From contig WGAE01000165.1 in the NCBI GenBank assembly GCA_015489185.1, forward strand, positions 1 through 22,148: a stretch of DNA of 22,148 nucleotides, in the 5' to 3' direction. The stretch is from Campylobacterales bacterium (GTDB taxonomy: Bacteria; Campylobacterota; Campylobacteria; Campylobacterales; QNZT01). The notes beneath the pieces are model-generated. The model worked only from the letters and a program-made list of their open reading frames with translations. It did not search any database and had not been told where the DNA came from. Position numbers and translations under genes: made by a program. Shown here piece by piece: positions 14,123-21,733 of this stretch; within the stretch, counting starts at the first letter, position 1, and each line of letters starts with the position of its first letter.

Positions 14123-15199
14123 ATGAACAGACTTGAGATACTGTACGGAGAAGATGTCAGGAAGATCGCTTTTACCGTACGAAAAGTGAGTCTGGACGGG
14201 GGGAAGATCATTCTCAAGGGACCGCGCCACAGCGGCAAGACCTATCTGATTCTCGATTTGCTTTCGCGTAGAAAGAAGGAGCGGTTTCTCTATATCGATT
14301 TTTCCGATTTACGAATTGATGCGTCGATTGCGGCACATCTGCAAAATTTTCTTAAAACACATCCTGAAATCGAACTGCTTGTGCTGGAAAATCTCGACTT
14401 TGCGTTTCCGCTACCGCCTGTCAAAGAGATCATCATTACGACCAGTCAAAAGGATTTTCATCTGCGAGATTTTGAAGAGGTTCACCTCTATCCGCCCGAT
14501 TTCGAAGAGTTTATCGCATTTAACCGGCGTATCGATGATGTAGAAACACTTTTTGGACAGTTTGCCAATGTCGGTACGTTTCCGCAGATGTTTCAGGTTC
14601 CAAAGCCCGCTTTTGTACAGACATTTCAACAACTGCTTGCAAACTATTATCGCACTCCCGTAGAGCTTGAGATACTCAAAACCTTTGCCTTGCGTCAAAG
14701 TACACTGGTCTCCACCTACGCGATGTTTAATCTGGTAAAAAAACAGCATCGTATCTCCAAAGATAAATTTTATGCCTATACCCAAAGACTGCAAAATGAA
14801 GAGGTGATATTTACGGTAGAAAAGTTTGGGCAGAAAAGTACCCAGAAAAAACTCTATATGATCGATTTCGTCATTCGCGGGGTCCTGAGTTTTGAAAAAG
14901 ATTTTATTCGCCGCTTTGAAAATATGATTTTTCTTGAACTATATAAACGAGGCTATAGAATCTACTATCATGAAATGATCGATTTTTATCTTCCCGATAT
15001 CGACACGGCAATCTTTTCTGTACCGTTTTTAACAGAAGAGTTGATCTACAAAAAGTTGCAAAAAGCGGAAAAAACTTTTGAAATATTTGGAGTCAAAAAC
15101 GTACAGTTTGTAACGATGGGATTACAAAGAAGTTTTGCGCAAAACGGCAGAGAGTATGAGATTCTGCCGTTTTGGAACTGGGCGTTGCAGTTAGCGTAA
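14123..15199 (+). CDS. AAA-type ATPase, DUF4143-like, with degenerate nuclease-like C-terminus
   Basis: The 358-residue protein looks like a member of the archaeal/bacterial AAA ATPase group (AAA_14/DUF4143). It has Walker A GPRHSGKT at 33-40 and a Walker B-like LLVLENLD at 85-92, in which the usual Asp-Glu pair is not intact. The middle (about 175-260) has a winged-helix-like stretch. In this family the C-terminus usually resembles a PD-(D/E)XK nuclease with a conserved E, D and E-x-K. Here E266 (FENMIF) and D287 (MIDFYLP) are visible, but the E-V-K strand reads F-S-V-P, so nuclease activity is doubtful. The ATG at 14123 follows AAAGGA. The gene stands alone, divergent from sulP. Function unknown. 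Confidence 0.78.
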   Translation: MNRLEILYGEDVRKIAFTVRKVSLDGGKIILKGPRHSGKTYLILDLLSRRKKERFLYIDFSDLRIDASIAAHLQNFLKTHPEIELLVLENLDFAFPLPPVKEIIITTSQKDFHLRDFEEVHLYPPDFEEFIAFNRRIDDVETLFGQFANVGTFPQMFQVPKPAFVQTFQQLLANYYRTPVELEILKTFALRQSTLVSTYAMFNLVKKQHRISKDKFYAYTQRLQNEEVIFTVEKFGQKSTQKKLYMIDFVIRGVLSFEKDFIRRFENMIFLELYKRGYRIYYHEMIDFYLPDIDTAIFSVPFLTEELIYKKLQKAEKTFEIFGVKNVQFVTMGLQRSFAQNGREYEILPFWNWALQLA

Positions 15200-16066
15200 T
15201 TCATCCAGAAAGATGTTGAGATTGAAAACTTTGACGCCGCGATCACCGTTGGCGACAAAAAGTAGTCCGGAGAGTTTGTTGACTGAGAGACCGGTTGTTT
15301 CTCCCTCCAGAGGATAACTGTTTTTAAATGTGATGTGTTGCGGATCGCTGATGTCCAAAAGGGCGATTCCCTCAGTTTTTGTCGCAACGAGTGCTTTTGT
15401 ATCGCGATCAACAAGAACCAGGTCGTATACAGGGTGCTCTTTGTATGTGGCGACACGCTCTTTGTGTGAAGGGTTGCTGATATCATAAACGATCAGACCG
15501 TTCTCTTTGGCAGGCTTAAATTCATACACACCGTTTGCCGTTGTCGTATCGCTTTGGAGTGCGTCTTTGGTAAGCAGTTTCACTTTTCTGGGATGTTTCA
15601 CATCCTGAATATCAATGACATTGATGTACCCTTCTTTGTTTTCAACATAGAGTGTCGTTTGGTCGTCAGAGAGAAAGACTCTGCTTGCATTGATACCGGT
15701 GATGGTTGAAACAAGATCGTAATCGATTCTGTCGTTGTAACCGATTTTGACCACTTCCACACCGTGATCACCTTCGGCGATGAACATCGCACTGTCGGAG
15801 CTGGTGACATCTTTGGCCGGAGCTTTGGTCTGAAATGATCCCATATCCGATTTGTCTTTATCATTTTGATTTCCGTTGACGGAATTTGAACTGCTCTGTT
15901 GTCCGCTTACAAGAGATGTTCCGTCGGTACTTAAACCGCTGCCGTTTCCATTTTTGGAAGAACTGCTTTGATTGTCACCTCCTGATGAACTTCCTCCGCA
16001 TCCTGTCAGTAATGCACCCAGCAAGAGAGCCGTTGAAAATTTTTTGCAAATTTTGATGTATTTCAT
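15191..16066 (-). CDS. LVIVD-repeat lipoprotein (predicted beta-propeller)
   Basis: The 291-residue product has a lipoprotein signal: MKYIKICKKFSTALLLGALL then TGCGG, with the lipidated cysteine at residue 23. Next comes a low-complexity Ser/Gly/Asn/Gln linker to about residue 75, which probably spans the space between membrane anchor and domain. From about residue 90 there are five LVIVD-like repeats (AMFIAEGDHGVEVVKI, TLYVENKEGYINVIDIQD, GLIVYDISNPS, LVATKTEGIALLDISDP, LLFVANGDRGVKVFNL), which form one-strand-set blades of a beta-propeller. The fold suits protein or ligand binding on the cell surface; the partner is unknown. The ATG follows AAAGGA. The 3' end overlaps the ATPase gene by 9 bp. 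Confidence 0.88.
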   Translation of the reverse strand: MKYIKICKKFSTALLLGALLTGCGGSSSGGDNQSSSSKNGNGSGLSTDGTSLVSGQQSSSNSVNGNQNDKDKSDMGSFQTKAPAKDVTSSDSAMFIAEGDHGVEVVKIGYNDRIDYDLVSTITGINASRVFLSDDQTTLYVENKEGYINVIDIQDVKHPRKVKLLTKDALQSDTTTANGVYEFKPAKENGLIVYDISNPSHKERVATYKEHPVYDLVLVDRDTKALVATKTEGIALLDISDPQHITFKNSYPLEGETTGLSVNKLSGLLFVANGDRGVKVFNLNIFLDELR

Positions 16067-16189
16067 ACTAATCCTTTAGTTTTTCATAAATCCTTTGCTA
16101 TAGAATCGTCAAAAAAGCGTTTTTAATTAAGAATGAGATAGGGTTTTAGTAAAAAAAGAGCAAACCGGGAAAAAGGGATACACAAATTA

Positions 16190-16726
16190 ATGTTATGCGG
16201 GATTGATGAAGCGGGAAGGGGTGCGCTTGCCGGACCGCTTGTCGTGGCGGGTGTGATTTTACATGAACCGATCGACGGACTGGATGACTCAAAAAAGCTG
16301 ACCGAAGCAAAAAGAGAGGAGCTTTTTGAGCTAATTATACGCAATAGCCGTTACGAAATTGTTTTTACGGATAACGGGACGATTGACGATATCGGTTTAT
16401 CTCAGGCGATTAGCCGTTCGATTGAGCAGATCATGGAGGTGCTGCAGCCGCAGATCGCAATCATGGATGGAAATACGAATTACGGTATTTTAGGGGTACA
16501 GGCGGTCGTCAAAGCCGACAGCAAAGTTTCCGAAGTGAGTGCTGCGAGTATTTTGGCGAAAGTGAGCAGAGACAGGCATATGGTCGAAATGGATCGTAAG
16601 TTTCCGCAATACGGTTTTTCAAACCATAAAGGCTACGGGACGAAAGCCCATATTGAGGCGATTCGAAAATATGGCAGATGTGTGTTGCACAGAACTTCAT
16701 TTCTGGTCAGAGGATTAGATAAATAA
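16190..16726 (+). CDS. rnhB: Ribonuclease HII
   Basis: RNase HII removes RNA from RNA-DNA hybrids and single ribonucleotides from DNA. The 178-residue protein begins at once with the active-site motif CGIDEAGRGALAGPLVVAGV (D6, E7), and has the further acidic residues D93 in IMDGN and D110 in KADSKVSEVSAASILAKVSRD. The tail HKGYGTKAHIEAIRKYG is typical. It is somewhat shorter than most (about 190-200), with a minimal N-terminus. The ATG at 16190 follows AAAGGGAT at a slightly long spacing. It lies divergent from the LVIVD lipoprotein gene with 123 bp between. Its last 12 bp overlap the opposite-strand membrane-protein gene. Confidence 0.97.
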   Translation: MLCGIDEAGRGALAGPLVVAGVILHEPIDGLDDSKKLTEAKREELFELIIRNSRYEIVFTDNGTIDDIGLSQAISRSIEQIMEVLQPQIAIMDGNTNYGILGVQAVVKADSKVSEVSAASILAKVSRDRHMVEMDRKFPQYGFSNHKGYGTKAHIEAIRKYGRCVLHRTSFLVRGLDK

Positions 16727-17134
16727 AAAGTAGTGTTTAAAAACCTGTACAATGATCCAGATAACCGGCGCGATGAAGAGTACCGATAAAAACGGCAACC
16801 AAAAGAGCATCAAACGGTGATATTTTTTTGGGAAATGTCTTAATGAAACGAGATCGTAGAGGTGACGGTTGCCCCATACTTCTTGAAACAAGATAAACAG
16901 AAGCATCAGGATCGGTGTGACGATTGATTTGGGATAGGGAATTTGGCCGTAATAGATAAAGAAAAAAGCACTTGTTAAAAGTGCACTGGCAAGTTGTGAC
17001 GTCATATAGAGCAGAGAGGGGTTGCGCGTGAGGTAGATCGCAAAAGCGGCACTGAGTATCAACGAGACAACATACATTTCCGCCCAGAACGGCACACGAC
17101 CACCTTTACGCAAAATTTTGATAAAGTGTAGCAT
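16715..17134 (-). CDS. Small four-helix membrane protein of unknown function
   Basis: I do not recognise a family. The 139-residue product has four hydrophobic segments, roughly at residues 18-36, 42-62, 70-87 and 108-131, and a basic cytoplasmic-type loop between the third and fourth (FPKKYHRL). It has no signal peptide or cysteine. The ATG at 17132-17134 lacks a visible ribosome binding site. A GTG at 17093-17095 (codon 14) is preceded by AAGGTGG and could be the true start, which would remove a short basic N-terminus but keep all four helices. The gene is divergent from the methyltransferase gene with only 36 bp between. The neighbours give no hint of function. Confidence 0.72.
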   Translation of the reverse strand: MLHFIKILRKGGRVPFWAEMYVVSLILSAAFAIYLTRNPSLLYMTSQLASALLTSAFFFIYYGQIPYPKSIVTPILMLLFILFQEVWGNRHLYDLVSLRHFPKKYHRLMLFWLPFLSVLFIAPVIWIIVQVFKHYFLFI

Positions 17135-17170
17135 ATTTAGATTGTAAGAGAATAAAAAAAGAGGATCAAA

Positions 17171-17857
17171 ATGAGAAATTTAGATCTCTATGCCAGAATA
17201 GAACCGATGATCGGTTTTTACGAAGCCTATGAAAGACTTTACGCTGATTATCTGCAGATACTTCATGAATTCCGGGAAAAGATCGGATCGGTGCTTGATG
17301 TAGGTTGTGGTAACGGAATATTTTTGCAAAAACTGACACAGCGTTATCGGGCACGCGGGATCGATATCAGTGAAGAGATGGTGGCGATTTCCCGGCGTAA
17401 GGGTTTGGATGTGGAGTGTATATCACTTCATGAAGTAGCCGGAAAATATGACGTCATTACGGCAGTGGCAGATGTATTAAATTATATGGATCGTTCAACA
17501 TTGCAACAGTTTTTGGAAGATGTGGCGGCACATCTGAATCCGGGCGGTATTTTTATTTGCGATATCAATACCTTGCACGGTTTTGAAGATGTTGCCGCAG
17601 GGAGTATGAATGTCGATCATGAAGACCGGTTTTTAGGAATAGATGCCAGATTTGAAGAAAAAGAGCTCATTACAGATATTGTCTATTTTGAAAAAAGTAA
17701 AGGAGCGTGTTTTCACAAAGAGAAAGCAACGATTGTACAGTATTATTATGAAATGACCGATATTTTATCATTGTCTCCTATAAAAATGATAAAATATCAT
17801 GATGTTTGTCTCTTTTCAGATGAACCTGATAAAACTATTTTAGTTTTAAGGAAGTGA
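17171..17857 (+). CDS. Class I SAM-dependent methyltransferase
   Basis: The 228-residue protein has the Rossmann-type methyltransferase core: motif I VLDVGCGNG at 41-49, the acidic residue D65 that ends strand beta-2 (ARGIDIS), motif DVITAVADVLNYM (post-I/II), and LNPGGIFICDINT (motif III/IV), as in the methyltransferase type 11/25 groups. The C-terminal half carries extra beta strands of the kind that bind the substrate. The substrate cannot be inferred. The ATG follows GAGG. It is followed by a 69-bp gap with a good -10 box and then pyrG, so it is probably a separate transcript or a weak upstream member. Confidence 0.88.
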   Translation: MRNLDLYARIEPMIGFYEAYERLYADYLQILHEFREKIGSVLDVGCGNGIFLQKLTQRYRARGIDISEEMVAISRRKGLDVECISLHEVAGKYDVITAVADVLNYMDRSTLQQFLEDVAAHLNPGGIFICDINTLHGFEDVAAGSMNVDHEDRFLGIDARFEEKELITDIVYFEKSKGACFHKEKATIVQYYYEMTDILSLSPIKMIKYHDVCLFSDEPDKTILVLRK

Positions 17858-17891
17858 CTTCATTTTAATAGGGCTGTTAGCCGCACTTTAC

Positions 17892-17897
17892 TATAAT
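17892..17897 (+). promoter_or_regulatory. -10 box of the pyrG-recJ promoter
   Basis: A perfect TATAAT lies 29 bp before the pyrG ATG. No clear -35 box is seen. A small GGCT-GTT-AGCC hairpin at 17872-17882 lies just upstream; it is too weak to call a terminator. Confidence 0.55.
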
Positions 17898-17926
17898 AAA
17901 ATCAATTTACAGCAGGTGGTTTTTCG

Positions 17927-19564
17927 ATGACGCAAAAAGAAACGAAATATATTTTTGTGACAGGCGGCGTATTAAGTTCGCTTGGAAAAGGGATTGCTTC
18001 AGCAAGTATCGCAACACTTCTCAAACATGCCGGGAAAGATGTCAGTATGCTCAAAATCGACCCTTATATCAATGTCGATCCGGGGACGATGAGTCCGCTG
18101 GAGCACGGGGAAGTATTTGTTACCGCGGACGGTGCGGAGACCGATCTGGATATCGGGCACTATGAGCGTTTTTTGAATATCAATCTCTCCAAACAGAACA
18201 ACTTCACAACAGGACAGGTCTATTCTGCCGTCATCGAAAAAGAGCGACGCGGAGACTATCTGGGAAAAACGATTCAGGTCATTCCGCATATCACTAACGA
18301 GATTAAAGAGCGTATTTTAAAAGCAGGTGAAGATCATGAAATATTGATCGTTGAGGTAGGCGGTACGGTCGGTGATATCGAAAGTCTGCCGTTTCTGGAA
18401 GCCATTCGCGAACTGGGTGGAGATCTGGGGCGTGAAAGAGCACTTTATGTGCACCTGACACTTGTGCCCTATCTCAAAGCCGCTGGTGAACTCAAGACCA
18501 AGCCCACGCAACACAGCGTACAGGAACTTCGGCGCATCGGTATTTCACCGCAGATCGTTATTTGCCGTTCGGAGATGCCGATTCCCAAAGAGGTGAAACT
18601 CAAACTCGCCTCCTCCTGCGGTGTCGAAAAAAATTCGGTGATCGAAGCGGCGGATGCCCGCACGATCTATAAAGTACCGATCAACTTCTTATCCCAAAAT
18701 ATCCTGACACCGATTTGTGAAAATCTGAAAATGGACCTTCAGACTCCCGATATGGAGGAGTGGAATGCACTGGTCAAAAACGTAATCGCACCCAAAAAAG
18801 AGGTGACGATCGGTTTTGTCGGGAAATATCTGGAACTGAAAGAATCCTATAAATCGCTGACGGAATCGTTTATTCATGTGGGGGCGCATCTGGACACGAA
18901 AGTCAACCTCAAATGGATCGACTCCGAAGAGGTTACCGAAGAGTGTGAAGAGAGTGTTTTTTGTGATGTCGACGGTATTTTGGTTGCCGGAGGTTTCGGA
19001 CAAAGGGGTGTCGAAGGCAAGATAGAAGCGATCAAATATGCAAGAGAGAAGAAGATCCCTTTTCTGGGAATTTGTCTCGGAATGCAACTGACGCTGATCG
19101 AATTCGCACGAAACGTCTTGAAACTCAAAGATGCCAACTCGGTCGAATTCGATCCCGAATGTAAAAATCCAATTGTCTATTTGATTGACGAATTTATCGA
19201 TGCGAGCGGTCACAAACAGTTGCGTACCCATACCAGTCCGCTTGGAGGTACGATGCGGCTGGGAGAGTATCCGTGTCAGACGAAACCCGGTTCGCTCCTT
19301 CGAAAGGTTTACGGCGGTGCGGAGACGATTTATGAGCGACACAGACACCGCTATGAAGCGAATCCCGCATACCGGGAAGCGTTTGAAAAAGCGGGGTTGA
19401 TCATCAGCGGTGAATCGGACGGCTTGATCGAGGTAGTGGAACTGAAAGATCATCCGTGGTTTTTGGGTGTACAGTTTCATCCCGAATTTACATCAAGGCT
19501 CAAAAAGCCCAATGCGGCGATACTCGGATTTGTAGAAGCGACACTTGTGGGTAAATCAGATTAA
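17927..19564 (+). CDS. pyrG: CTP synthase
   Basis: PyrG makes CTP from UTP using ATP and glutamine, the last step of pyrimidine nucleotide synthesis. The 545-residue protein starts with KYIFVTGGVLSSLGKGIASA (ATP and UTP binding), and has the DPYINVDPGTMSPLEHGEVFV and EVGGTVGDIES motifs of the synthetase domain. The C-terminal class I glutamine amidotransferase domain has the nucleophile C383 in GICLGMQ and the H518/E520 pair in QFHPEF. Length is normal. The ATG at 17927 follows AGGTGG. The TAA stop shares one base with the recJ ATG, so the two genes are translationally coupled. Confidence 0.98.
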   Translation: MTQKETKYIFVTGGVLSSLGKGIASASIATLLKHAGKDVSMLKIDPYINVDPGTMSPLEHGEVFVTADGAETDLDIGHYERFLNINLSKQNNFTTGQVYSAVIEKERRGDYLGKTIQVIPHITNEIKERILKAGEDHEILIVEVGGTVGDIESLPFLEAIRELGGDLGRERALYVHLTLVPYLKAAGELKTKPTQHSVQELRRIGISPQIVICRSEMPIPKEVKLKLASSCGVEKNSVIEAADARTIYKVPINFLSQNILTPICENLKMDLQTPDMEEWNALVKNVIAPKKEVTIGFVGKYLELKESYKSLTESFIHVGAHLDTKVNLKWIDSEEVTEECEESVFCDVDGILVAGGFGQRGVEGKIEAIKYAREKKIPFLGICLGMQLTLIEFARNVLKLKDANSVEFDPECKNPIVYLIDEFIDASGHKQLRTHTSPLGGTMRLGEYPCQTKPGSLLRKVYGGAETIYERHRHRYEANPAYREAFEKAGLIISGESDGLIEVVELKDHPWFLGVQFHPEFTSRLKKPNAAILGFVEATLVGKSD

Positions 19565-21147
19565 TGTCTCTTGCGGGAAGATTAACAAAGGCGGATATTC
19601 ACAAAGTACTTGCCGGTCGTTTTGCCGGTGACAAATGTACAAAGCTTGCTCACATCCCTTCTCCTTCGCGTTTCAAGGATATTTCCAAAGCGGCAAAACG
19701 TATCGCAAAAGCGATTCATGAAGGTGAAAAGATAGCGATTGTGGGAGATTATGACGCCGACGGTGTGATATCTTCGGTGATCATTACCGAATTTTTTGAG
19801 GATATCGGTGTCGATGTTGCGTTAAAGATTCCCAACCGTTTTGAGGACGGCTACGGTATCAGTCCGACAATTGTCAAAAAACTCGACGCCGATGTGATCA
19901 TTACGGTCGATAACGGAATCTCAGCGACAGAAGCGGCAGAAGTGTGTAAAGCACGGGGAATCGATTTGATTATTACGGATCATCACAACATTCCCGACCA
20001 GATTCCAGAGGCCTATGCAATCGTCAATCCAAAACAGGTGAGTTGCCCTTTTCCTAACAGTGAAATTTGCGGTGCACAGGTAGCGTGGTATCTGTGTGCC
20101 GCGATCAAAGAAGAGATGGGACTGGAATATAATCTCTCCAAATTTCTCGACCTTCTGGCGATTGCGATTATGGCGGATATGATGAAACTGCGTGACATCA
20201 ACCGTACGATGGTCAAAAACGGTCTGAAGCGACTCAATATGAAAAAACGACCCGCATTCAGGGTGATTGCCGATTTTTTCAACAAAACGGTGTTTCGCAG
20301 TGAAGATATCTCCTATCTGATCGCGCCGCTGATCAACAGCTCCGGACGTATCGAAGATGCGATGCACTCTTATGACCTTTTGCGTGCGAAAAATGATACG
20401 GAAGCGATGGAAAAACTGCTCTATATCGTCGATTTGAACAACCATCGTAAAGAGATTGAATCGGAACTGTTTACACAGGCACTCGCCGATGCCAATACCG
20501 ATGCGAATGTTATTGTCGTCTGGGGAGAGGGGTGGCATGAAGGGGTAATCGGTATTGTCGCGTCAAGGCTTTGCAGGCGTTTTCAAAAACCTGCGATTGT
20601 TTTTTCCGTCACAGGTGATGTCGCGAAAGGGAGCGCACGTAGTGTAGGACAGATCAATATTCTTGAGCATATCGCCGCGCAGTCGGATATACTCAGTGGT
20701 TTTGGTGGACACAAAGGAGCGGCGGGAATGAGCCTTCCATCCCAAAATTTACCACTTTTCAGAGCGCGTATGGAAGCATCTTTGGCAAATGTTGATCCGG
20801 ATGCATTCAGAGATGAGGAAGAGGTACTCGGAGAGATTGATCCGGCGGCGATCGATTTTGAGTTGCTCGATATACTTGAAGAGTTCGAGCCGTACGGGAT
20901 CGAAAACCCGATGCCGAGTTTTCTGCTCAAAGACGCCTACGTCAAAGTGGAGAAGGTGATTGGACAAAATCAAAATCACCAAAAAATTATTCTTTCCAAA
21001 GAGAATATTACGCTCGAGTCGATTCATTTCAATTTTCGTCAAAAGGTGAATACAGGTGAAAAAGTCGATATTGTCTGTACGATTTCACGAAACGAATTTC
21101 GCGGAAATGTCTCTCCTCAACTGATGATTAAGGAGATTAAAAATTAA
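19564..21147 (+). CDS. recJ: Single-stranded-DNA-specific exonuclease RecJ
   Basis: RecJ degrades single-stranded DNA 5' to 3' in recombination and mismatch repair. The 527-residue product shows the DHH-family motifs in order: GDYDADGV (61-68), VDNGIS (115-120), TDHH (138-141), the HINRTM region, and the DHHA1 motif GFGGHKGAAG (about 378-387). It ends with the oligonucleotide-binding region (GENITLE-like strands). It is a little shorter than E. coli RecJ (577). The ATG at 19564 overlaps the pyrG TAA and has no clear ribosome binding site of its own. Its TAA overlaps the opposite-strand stop of the Fur-family gene as a shared TTAA. Confidence 0.96.
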   Translation: MSLAGRLTKADIHKVLAGRFAGDKCTKLAHIPSPSRFKDISKAAKRIAKAIHEGEKIAIVGDYDADGVISSVIITEFFEDIGVDVALKIPNRFEDGYGISPTIVKKLDADVIITVDNGISATEAAEVCKARGIDLIITDHHNIPDQIPEAYAIVNPKQVSCPFPNSEICGAQVAWYLCAAIKEEMGLEYNLSKFLDLLAIAIMADMMKLRDINRTMVKNGLKRLNMKKRPAFRVIADFFNKTVFRSEDISYLIAPLINSSGRIEDAMHSYDLLRAKNDTEAMEKLLYIVDLNNHRKEIESELFTQALADANTDANVIVVWGEGWHEGVIGIVASRLCRRFQKPAIVFSVTGDVAKGSARSVGQINILEHIAAQSDILSGFGGHKGAAGMSLPSQNLPLFRARMEASLANVDPDAFRDEEEVLGEIDPAAIDFELLDILEEFEPYGIENPMPSFLLKDAYVKVEKVIGQNQNHQKIILSKENITLESIHFNFRQKVNTGEKVDIVCTISRNEFRGNVSPQLMIKEIKN

Positions 21148-21554
21148 GAAGCCGTTTTGCAGGCAGGACAGATACCACTGAGAATCAGCGCTTTGCCTCT
21201 GACTTCGTAGCGGGTCATATTGGCGGCGTCTTGAGTGACCTTCTCCAAATCGAGAGCAATATCTTCCACTTTGCCGCAGTTTTCACAGACGACATGCGAA
21301 TGGGGTGCTTTCGTAAGCTCATACTTCGACTTTTGCCCGGGTACTTTGACCTCCTGCATGAACCCCTGATCCATCATGGCATTGATGTTTTTGTAGACGG
21401 TCGCCAGTGAGATCGAAGGAAACTTCTTTTTTATCGCTTCGTAGAGCTCTTCGATGCTCATGTGGACATGCCCGTCCAGCTCCTCGACGATAGCAAGCCG
21501 TTGCGGCGTTACTTTGATGTTGCTATTGCGTAGTAGATTTTCATATTTTTCCAT
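21144..21554 (-). CDS. perR: Fur-family regulator, probable PerR (peroxide stress)
   Basis: The 136-residue protein is a Fur-family metal-dependent repressor. It has the winged-helix recognition segment SLATVYKNI (49-57), a regulatory site with H31, H85 and H87, and two CxxC pairs (C90/C93 in CENCGK, C129/C132 in CPAC) for structural zinc. Residue D98 aligns with the PerR-specific D104 of Bacillus subtilis, while E79 stands where PerR usually has D85, so the site is mixed. The genetic setting favours PerR: the gene is divergent from katG with a 179-bp gap holding AT-rich palindromes. PerR represses katG and itself with Fe or Mn bound and is inactivated by peroxide. The ATG follows AAAGGG. Iron-uptake Fur is the alternative. 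Confidence 0.85.
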   Translation of the reverse strand: MEKYENLLRNSNIKVTPQRLAIVEELDGHVHMSIEELYEAIKKKFPSISLATVYKNINAMMDQGFMQEVKVPGQKSKYELTKAPHSHVVCENCGKVEDIALDLEKVTQDAANMTRYEVRGKALILSGICPACKTAS

Positions 21555-21571
21555 ATTTTTCCCTTTATCCC

Positions 21572-21592
21572 CTATATCATTTAACTATATCA
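21572..21592 (-). repeat. Direct repeat in the perR promoter region
   Basis: The minus strand carries TGATATAG twice (21585-21592 and 21572-21579) with a 13-bp period, followed by the perR ribosome binding site. Either copy (GATATAG) could serve as -10, and together they could be an operator for autoregulation. Confidence 0.35.
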
Positions 21593-21601
21593 CGCCGATT
21601 C

Positions 21602-21616
21602 TTAAAATAATATTAA
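21602..21616. promoter_or_regulatory. Candidate Per/Fur box
   Basis: TTAAAAT-A-ATATTAA has the 7-1-7 architecture of the B. subtilis Per box (TTATAAT-N-ATTATAA) and matches it at 11 of 14 arm positions. Its two arms are symmetric at 6 of 7 positions. It lies between perR and katG, about 50 bp before perR and 115 bp before katG. Confidence 0.4.
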
Positions 21617-21689
21617 TAATAGTTCGCAAATAGATAAATATTGTAAAAGATAATAATTTTCTTTTAAGTCTAACTATTGTACCATTTCA

Positions 21690-21710
21690 TATGGATAAAT
21701 ATTTTCCATA
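21690..21710. promoter_or_regulatory. Near-perfect palindrome in the katG promoter region
   Basis: The 21-bp site has arms TATGGA and TCCATA around an AT-rich core (8 of 10 pairs symmetric). It ends 23 bp before the katG ATG at 21734, close to where RNA polymerase would bind, so it may be an operator for PerR or another regulator. Confidence 0.4.
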
Positions 21711-21733
21711 GAAAAAATATATGAGGTGTTATG

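Noticed and set aside
17872..17882. GGCT-GTT-AGCC hairpin before pyrG as a terminator or riboswitch
   Set aside because: Only four base pairs, no U-run, and located upstream of the -10 box.
18689..19480. 263-codon open frame on the minus strand inside pyrG
   Set aside because: pyrG is unmistakable on the plus strand, and the opposite frame shows no domain or start signal.
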